Source: a virus
DNA length: 36,549 nt
IMG/VR virus record: IMGVR_UViG_3300030329_004146
Coordinates: 1-36,549 of that record
Reading direction: 5' to 3' (one strand)
The notes under the pieces were generated by a model that was not told the origin of the DNA, did not search any database, and worked only from the letters and a program-made list of their open reading frames with translations. The first letter of the stretch is position 1. The number at the start of each line of letters is the position of its first letter. Made by a program: the position numbers and the translations under genes. Of this stretch, positions 30,874 to 36,549 are shown piece after piece.

Positions 30874-31958
30874 TGGCAGATTTTAAAACACAAGTAGAAG
30901 ATTTAATTGGTAGCGTAGGAGATGATGCTCTTATTACTCAATCGCTTATAGATATAGGTGGAGAAATAATAGCAGCACTTCCAGATAATAAATTATTACC
31001 ATCTGCTTCAGCTGTAGCTGTTTCAAGTAGTGGTTTATCTGTATCAGATAGAAGAGTATTAGCAGTAGATAAAGACGATCTTCCAGTTAAATATATTTCA
31101 GCTAATCAAAAAGCAAGATACAATGATACTAATTCTATTTATGCTGCTACAGATACAAATCCAGTTTACTATATTGAAAATGAAACATTATTTTTAATTG
31201 GAGCAGCAGGAAGCGGTGAAACGTCAGGTATATTACATTATGTTCCAAAACTTCCAACACATAACGGTACAAATAAAATATCAAATGCAAATGATGCAGT
31301 AGCTAATTTTCCTTTAGAGGCGGAATATTTACTTGTACTTGGTAGTGCAGTTAGGTGCTTACAAAGATTAATGGCTGATAAATCTTCTAATTTATATGAT
31401 TTAGTTACGTCAATTTCTGGTCTTGAAATACCAGCAGCACCAAGTTTTACAACACCAGATATAGCTTCTACTACTATACAAAATTTAGGAGTTCCTCCTA
31501 TTTACAATCAAGATGATGTTAAAGCTTTAATAGATGGAAACAAACCAGCTTCTAGTTATGATGCTCATGATTTATTATCTTCAGAAGATTTAGAATTATT
31601 ACAAGGAAATTTAAGTATAGTTCAAGTTGAGATACAAAAATCCTTAAATAGGTTCAATGAAGAAAATGTTGAGTATCAAGGTAAATTACAAGAAGCTATA
31701 CAACAAGCTCAGCTTAGTTCAAGAGAAGCAGAACAAGAAGCAAATTTAAAGCTACAAAAAGAACAACAAGAATATGCTTCTCAATTACAAAAATTTCAAT
31801 CTGAACTTTCTGAATATCAAGCAAAGGTATCAAAAGAAGTTCAAGAATACAGTCAAAACCTTAGCCAGTATCAAGCAGACTATCAATGGAAGCAAGGACA
31901 ATATGCTCAATTAAAAGCTGAATATACTCAAGGTTTGCAATTATTAATTGGGAGATAA
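30873..31958 (+). CDS. Virion structural protein with coiled-coil C-terminus (361 aa)
   Basis: It follows the 50-aa gene by a TAATG overlap with ACGGAGG upstream. Residues 1-190 are a beta/alpha domain (LPDNKLLPSASAVAVSSSG, RVLAVDKDDLPVKYISANQK, YYIENETLFLIGAAGSG). Residues about 230-361 form a long Gln/Glu/Tyr-rich coiled coil (QKEQQEYASQLQKFQSELS). The pattern is common for head-completion or tail-hub proteins of marine podoviruses. The precise role is not known. Confidence 0.6.
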   Translation: MADFKTQVEDLIGSVGDDALITQSLIDIGGEIIAALPDNKLLPSASAVAVSSSGLSVSDRRVLAVDKDDLPVKYISANQKARYNDTNSIYAATDTNPVYYIENETLFLIGAAGSGETSGILHYVPKLPTHNGTNKISNANDAVANFPLEAEYLLVLGSAVRCLQRLMADKSSNLYDLVTSISGLEIPAAPSFTTPDIASTTIQNLGVPPIYNQDDVKALIDGNKPASSYDAHDLLSSEDLELLQGNLSIVQVEIQKSLNRFNEENVEYQGKLQEAIQQAQLSSREAEQEANLKLQKEQQEYASQLQKFQSELSEYQAKVSKEVQEYSQNLSQYQADYQWKQGQYAQLKAEYTQGLQLLIGR

Positions 31959-31960
31959 TT

Positions 31961-32449
31961 ATGGCAGCAAATAAAGCAGTAGTAAATATGTCAGCATCGG
32001 TTTTACCAGATGATGTAAAAGTATCTGTAAGCGGTAGGATAGTGTATGATTTAAATGATATGGCAGGAGATGATTCAAAATGGATTTCTTATGCTCAAGA
32101 TATTGATACTTCTAGTGAGGCATTAATAGTAGCTGATATAGGCTATTTACAAAGTTCTGCTGGAAGCACATCTCCTACAAGAACTCATGCAAGTGATAAT
32201 GTAGAATTTATTGTAGTAAAACATTCTGGTTATAGATCAGATGGGATTACAGCTTCAACAGATAATTTATTTTTAAACTTTACACACGGGGTTGCTGCAG
32301 ATAATGCAACTGGTAATTTAGTATTAGAACCTAATGATGTATGGTGGGGAAGATTTGCAGGTACAGTAGATACAGCTGATATTACAGCAGAAGCAGCCGC
32401 AAACGATATAAAGGTTTTAATATACGCTGTGTTAGACGACGTAGCATAA
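31961..32449 (+). CDS. Beta-rich virion structural protein (162 aa)
   Basis: The start is two bases after the previous stop, with GGGAGATAAT as Shine-Dalgarno. Beta-strand pattern (VSVSGRIVYDLNDMAGDDSK, NVEFIVVKHSGYRSDGI, NDIKVLIYAVLDDVA). No signal or membrane part. It is likely a tail or head component, given the neighbours. Confidence 0.55.
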   Translation: MAANKAVVNMSASVLPDDVKVSVSGRIVYDLNDMAGDDSKWISYAQDIDTSSEALIVADIGYLQSSAGSTSPTRTHASDNVEFIVVKHSGYRSDGITASTDNLFLNFTHGVAADNATGNLVLEPNDVWWGRFAGTVDTADITAEAAANDIKVLIYAVLDDVA

Positions 32450-32470
32450 TTTTTAATAAGGAGAAATAAA

Positions 32471-32833
32471 ATGAGTATGCGTAAATATTCATCTAGCGAA
32501 ATTGATAATCTAAAATTTGGACAAGCTGGTTCTATCTTTATAGATGGAACTAATGCGTCTAGTCCTCCTTCAGGAAATGTATTTGTTGCTATTACTTTCT
32601 TAGCAAACAGTACTTTTGATTCTAGTGGTGGATTGGTAGCTGAAGATGCAAACCAATATCCAAATACACAAGCAGCAGCACATGATGAATCAGATGGTTC
32701 AGAAAGTGCTACTCAAGGGTCTGGTGGTTTACAAATAGATGTAAACAATACTTTTCCAAGTGGAGTAACAATTTATGGTAGATGGACCGAAATAGATTTA
32801 GCATCTGGTATGGTTATTGCTTATATCGGTTAA
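32471..32833 (+). CDS. Small virion structural protein (120 aa)
   Basis: An AAGGAGAA Shine-Dalgarno is present. Ser/Asp/Gly-rich and beta-like (LKFGQAGSIFIDGTNASS, VFVAITFLANSTFDSSGG, TIYGRWTEIDLASGMVIAYIG). Similar small proteins precede tail-fibre genes in many marine phages; they may attach the fibre or decorate the virion. The function is not established. Confidence 0.55.
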   Translation: MSMRKYSSSEIDNLKFGQAGSIFIDGTNASSPPSGNVFVAITFLANSTFDSSGGLVAEDANQYPNTQAAAHDESDGSESATQGSGGLQIDVNNTFPSGVTIYGRWTEIDLASGMVIAYIG

Positions 32834-32852
32834 AAAATAAAAAGGTTTTAAG

Positions 32853-35800
32853 ATGGCAAGTTTAACAGGACAATCCATTGCTAGTTCATATGAACAAATA
32901 TTACATGTTGATAACGATGGTGGTGGAAACAGTACTACTCATGTATCTGTAAAAGACGGAGATAATGGAACAACGTTTGGTTTCACTATTGCTAGTGATG
33001 CTTTAATGATGACCAGTACCAATCGTTTAGAATTTGGTAGTACTGCAAATTATATATATCAAGTAGGGTCAAATGTTTTAGGTTTAGTAGCTGGTTCAGA
33101 GATTGATTTAACAGCAACCACTATAGACATAAACGGTGCTGTTGCAATGGATGGTGCAATGACTGGTGGTACAAATATTACTATTTCTGGGGAATTAGAT
33201 GCAGCAACTCTTGATATAAGTGGTAATGCAGACATTGATGGAACACTAGAAGCAGATGCTTATACTGTAGATGGTACTGCTTTATCAACATATATCAGAG
33301 ATACTGTTGGCGAAAATATGATTAGCAGTAATACTGAAAGCGGTATTACAGTAACTTATGATACTTCAAATGATAATATAGATTTTTCTATAGATGCTGC
33401 TCAAACAGGTATTACTTCATTGTTGGCAACTGATATAAAAATTGGTGAAGATGATCAAACAAAAATAGATTTTGAAACAGCAGATGAAATACATTTTTAT
33501 GCAGCAAACGTAGAACAAGTATATGTAGCTGACAATATTTTTGGACCTCAATCTGATAGTGATGTTGATTTAGGAAGTACAGGGGTACGGTGGAAAGATG
33601 CTTTTGTAGATTCATTAACAGTAACCTCAAATATAGATATTGATGGTGTTAGTAATCTTGACAATACTGATATAGATGGAACTTTAGTTGTAGATGGTTC
33701 TAATATATCTTTGGACTCTACATCTACATTAAATATTGATAATTCAAATACCTCGAATGGTATTACTATAGGAACAGCAACAAGCGGAGTTCCTATATCT
33801 ATTGGACATAGTACATCCGAAACTACAATAAACGATAATCTTGTTGTGACAGGCGATCTTACTGTAAATGGAACAAATTTTATAGTCAACAGTACGACAA
33901 TGCAAGTTGACGATAAATTAATTGAAATTGCACATTCGCCAAGTGGATCAGAAGGTAATGATTCAGCGGTAGATGGTGGAGGTATTATATTAAAGTCTAG
34001 CGATAGTGATAAATCTATCTTATGGGAAAACGATGATGATTCTTGGCATTTCAATCAAGGAATAGTGGTTGGTGTAAATGATACAGGATATGATGTCAAA
34101 TACTTTGGTGCTAGTTCTGGTAAATATATGTTATGGGATGAAAGTGCTGATGAATTAGCATTAGTAGGAGCTAGTACAAAACTTTCTTTTTATGATGCTG
34201 CAGGTGGAGAAAATATCCTTGCACCATCAGATGGACATTTAGAAATAAACGCTGGAACAACATTAGATATAACTGCTCCTACTGTTGATTTAAACTCTGC
34301 AACAGAATTTAACATAGACACTGCAGCTTATGATTTAAATGCAAGCGGTGCTATAGCAATGGATGGTACTACTATTTCTCTTAACGGTACAGATGATGGC
34401 TTATTTAAAGTTACTGGATCAGGTAAAAATATTCAAGTATGGGCAACAGGTGGAGGTGGACAAAAAGTTCAACTTATTTCAGCTGGAACTGGTGCTGATT
34501 CTATTGAATTAGAAGCTCAAGAAGGTGGAGTAACAGTTGGATTAGGTGGTGGAGCTGGAGATGATTTTATTGTTAATTCTACCACATTAGTTGTAGAAAG
34601 TGATAATAGTCGTGTGGGTATAGGAACCGCAACTCCAAGTGCTCTTCTCGATGTAAACGGAATTGCTCATATAGGTTCAAGCAATGCATTAGAAGTTTCA
34701 GCTGCTGGTGTATTAACAGTTAATAATACAACAGATGCTACTAATTCAACTTCAGGTTCTGTTATAATAGATGGTGGAGTTGGTGTAGCAAAAAAATTAT
34801 ATGTTGGTACTGATCTAGACGTTGATGGTACAGCCAATCTTGATAACGTGGATATTGATGGCGATGTAGACATAAGCGGAAGCATTACAAATGCGGCTTG
34901 GACAGGCGATGTAATTGCAAGTGCTTATTTAGATGCTGATACTGCTCATCTTTCAGGTTCGCAAACATTCTCAGGTGCAAAAACATTTAGTGATAGTATT
35001 GTAGTGGCTAATACTTCTGCTGATTTACAAGCTACTTTTGGTGCAAATAATGAAGTATTAGATGATACATATATACGAATTATTGGTCGTAATTCAGCGA
35101 ACTCTTCGGGATATAATTTTGATATAGGAATGGATGCAGATGTACCAAAGGGTTACTTATCATTTGGAGGAACAACCGCTTTATCTTTTGATACATCAGG
35201 TAACTCTACATTTGCTTCTAATATTATTATGGCAGACGATACCTCTATAGGTATTAGTGATAGTGATGAAAGAATAGAATTTGATGCTTCTGGAGATATA
35301 TCAGTATTAGGAGCAAATTTTGGTATAGGTACATCAAGTCCAGTAGTAGGTCTGGATATTCATGCTGATACGACAGAAACTGTGGCGGTATTTGGTCAAG
35401 CAGATGACGGAAATGCTTATATATCTACAAGGGTAGGTGAAGTACAAAATAGAGTTTCAGGCTATCTTTTTCAGGTTGGAAGTGCCGCATTAGCTGGGTA
35501 TGGTTCAGCTAATACAACTGCGTATATTTCATCTGCGGTTGTAAATGATGGTGGAACTCTAAAAGGTAATTTAAAATTACATACAAACTCTGGAGATAGT
35601 TTAGCCGCGGCTATGACTATTGATGAAGATGGTAATGTAGGTATAGGTGAATCTTCACCAGATACGACTTTACATATTGCACATCCTACTACCACTATTG
35701 ATTATTATGAGAATAAAGGGTTACTTATATCAGAAAGTGGCAGTGCAGATGGGATTGTAGCTTGGTCAAGAACAGACTCAGAATGTTATATTGGAATGAA

Positions 35801-36549
35801 TAAAGACCTATCAAGTGGTACAGGCTATTTAGGTCTTGGTATGAATTTAGATTCTAATTCTAATAAAAAAGTAGGTATATGGATTAGAGAAAGTGGTAAT
35901 GTAGGGATTTTAACAGCAAGTCCAGCTTATGCTCTTGATATTTTAAACTCAACCACACCTCAGTTAAACATTAGTAATACAGCTTCTGATAATACTGCAA
36001 AATATTCTCAAGTTACTTGTTCACATTATCATAATAGTGAAGAACCAGTAACAATGATAGAGGGAAGGTCTGATGGTTCTAATAATTATGTAAGATTAGG
36101 TGGTGGAAGGTCAGAAGGTAATTCGGCAAATTTTATTGAATTTTATGCTGGTGCTAATGATGCTACAACTGCTGGTTCTATGATACTTAAATTGGGAGCT
36201 GATTCAAGAGTATATCCTTCAACTGGTTCTGGTACAGCAAATACAGTGTTTGGGTACCAAGCTGGTAATTTATTAGCAAGTGGAGATAATTATAATGTAT
36301 TTATAGGGCATCAAGTAGCAGACGCTGATATGACAAACGCCACATCTAATGTAGGTATTGGGTATGTATCTTTAAGTGCGTTAACTACTGGTGACGACAA
36401 TGTAGCTATCGGTCACGGAGCAATGAATAATACTACAACAAGTGGTAAGAATATAGCTATCGGTAGAGATGCGGCTGCCAATCTTGCGGCTGGTACAGAT
36501 GGATGTGTAGCAATAGGATATCAAGCATTAGATGCCGCTGTAGATGGTG
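32853..36549 (+). CDS. Tail fibre / receptor-binding protein, 3'-truncated by window edge (at least 1232 aa)
   Basis: The frame opens at the ATG at 32853 and is still open at the window end. It is beta-rich and repetitive: multiple DxDG/DIDG turns (NIDIDGVSNLDNTDIDGTLV), a frequent fibre block (GVNDTGYDVKYFGASSGKY, MLWDESADELALVG), GIGTATPSALLDV and GIGESSPDTTLHI repeats, and near the end YadA-head-like units (NTVFGYQAGNLLASGD, NVAIGHGAMNNTTTSGKN, AIGYQALDAA). This should form a trimeric fibre that binds the host surface. The C-terminus, with any chaperone domain, is missing. Confidence 0.85.
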   Translation, partial: MASLTGQSIASSYEQILHVDNDGGGNSTTHVSVKDGDNGTTFGFTIASDALMMTSTNRLEFGSTANYIYQVGSNVLGLVAGSEIDLTATTIDINGAVAMDGAMTGGTNITISGELDAATLDISGNADIDGTLEADAYTVDGTALSTYIRDTVGENMISSNTESGITVTYDTSNDNIDFSIDAAQTGITSLLATDIKIGEDDQTKIDFETADEIHFYAANVEQVYVADNIFGPQSDSDVDLGSTGVRWKDAFVDSLTVTSNIDIDGVSNLDNTDIDGTLVVDGSNISLDSTSTLNIDNSNTSNGITIGTATSGVPISIGHSTSETTINDNLVVTGDLTVNGTNFIVNSTTMQVDDKLIEIAHSPSGSEGNDSAVDGGGIILKSSDSDKSILWENDDDSWHFNQGIVVGVNDTGYDVKYFGASSGKYMLWDESADELALVGASTKLSFYDAAGGENILAPSDGHLEINAGTTLDITAPTVDLNSATEFNIDTAAYDLNASGAIAMDGTTISLNGTDDGLFKVTGSGKNIQVWATGGGGQKVQLISAGTGADSIELEAQEGGVTVGLGGGAGDDFIVNSTTLVVESDNSRVGIGTATPSALLDVNGIAHIGSSNALEVSAAGVLTVNNTTDATNSTSGSVIIDGGVGVAKKLYVGTDLDVDGTANLDNVDIDGDVDISGSITNAAWTGDVIASAYLDADTAHLSGSQTFSGAKTFSDSIVVANTSADLQATFGANNEVLDDTYIRIIGRNSANSSGYNFDIGMDADVPKGYLSFGGTTALSFDTSGNSTFASNIIMADDTSIGISDSDERIEFDASGDISVLGANFGIGTSSPVVGLDIHADTTETVAVFGQADDGNAYISTRVGEVQNRVSGYLFQVGSAALAGYGSANTTAYISSAVVNDGGTLKGNLKLHTNSGDSLAAAMTIDEDGNVGIGESSPDTTLHIAHPTTTIDYYENKGLLISESGSADGIVAWSRTDSECYIGMNKDLSSGTGYLGLGMNLDSNSNKKVGIWIRESGNVGILTASPAYALDILNSTTPQLNISNTASDNTAKYSQVTCSHYHNSEEPVTMIEGRSDGSNNYVRLGGGRSEGNSANFIEFYAGANDATTAGSMILKLGADSRVYPSTGSGTANTVFGYQAGNLLASGDNYNVFIGHQVADADMTNATSNVGIGYVSLSALTTGDDNVAIGHGAMNNTTTSGKNIAIGRDAAANLAAGTDGCVAIGYQALDAAVDG

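Noticed and set aside
33412-35695. Minus-strand open frames opposite the tail-fibre gene
   Set aside because: They are antisense shadows of a Ser/Asp/Gly-rich repetitive coding frame, with no Shine-Dalgarno and low-complexity products.
1-36549. Temperate lifestyle (integrase, repressor, attachment site)
   Set aside because: No recombinase catalytic pattern, cI-like helix-turn-helix repressor or tRNA-associated att site was recognised. The missing part of the genome could change this.

Overview
The window reads as about 36.5 kb of an AT-rich tailed bacteriophage. Short-tailed (podovirus-like) morphology is inferred: there is a full packaging and head module (small and large terminase, portal, scaffold, capsid), head-completion genes and a tail fibre, large internal-virion-type proteins, and no tape measure, tail sheath or tail tube. 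No integrase, repressor, tRNA, rRNA, CRISPR array or IS element was seen. The tail fibre runs off the right edge and a Gly/Gln-rich virion gene runs off the left edge, so the two ends could meet in a circular or permuted genome with the missing tail genes between them. The host is not identified. A lipoprotein-type signal argues for a diderm (Gram-negative) host, and strong Shine-Dalgarno sequences precede most genes.

Layout. (1) 1-10.76 kb, rightward: small internal-virion-type proteins, then one 2730-codon gene (1669-9861), then three small genes. (2) 10.85-21.24 kb, leftward: about 26 mostly small genes, including a replication/recombination block (DUF1071 annealing protein, SSB-like protein, primase-helicase fusion, PD-(D/E)XK resolvase-like nuclease) and a DUF932 protein. 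The promoter-proximal part (21.05-19.5 kb) has one gene per intrinsic-terminator-like hairpin. (3) 21.25-21.70 kb: a gene-free, hairpin-rich divergent control region. (4) 21.7-36.5 kb, rightward: a small leaderless gene, a DTxY-repeat lipoprotein, terminases, portal, scaffold, capsid, connectors, structural proteins and a long tail fibre.

The main find is the 2730-residue protein. Although it sits where podoviruses keep ejected internal-core proteins, its middle carries signatures of a two-barrel (double-psi beta-barrel) RNA polymerase: a Lys-bearing segment (K771 ... SAAKHKG at 797-803), then R-x-P ... GADKDSD (D1145, D1147, D1149), then an IGxAxN-like motif (1224-1229). This order resembles the giant virion RNA polymerases of crAss-like phages (gp66 family). 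The inference is that this small podovirus packages and ejects its own RNA polymerase, which could start transcription from the structured control region. The first about 100 residues also resemble the N-terminus of the preceding 205-aa protein, suggesting a shared packaging or ejection domain.

No DNA polymerase is visible. The primase-helicase polypeptide seems to combine an AEP (PriS-like) domain, a four-cysteine PriL-like domain and a RecA-fold helicase. Eight genes of 31-57 codons that are easily missed are reported. All family assignments were made by eye from motifs, without database searches.
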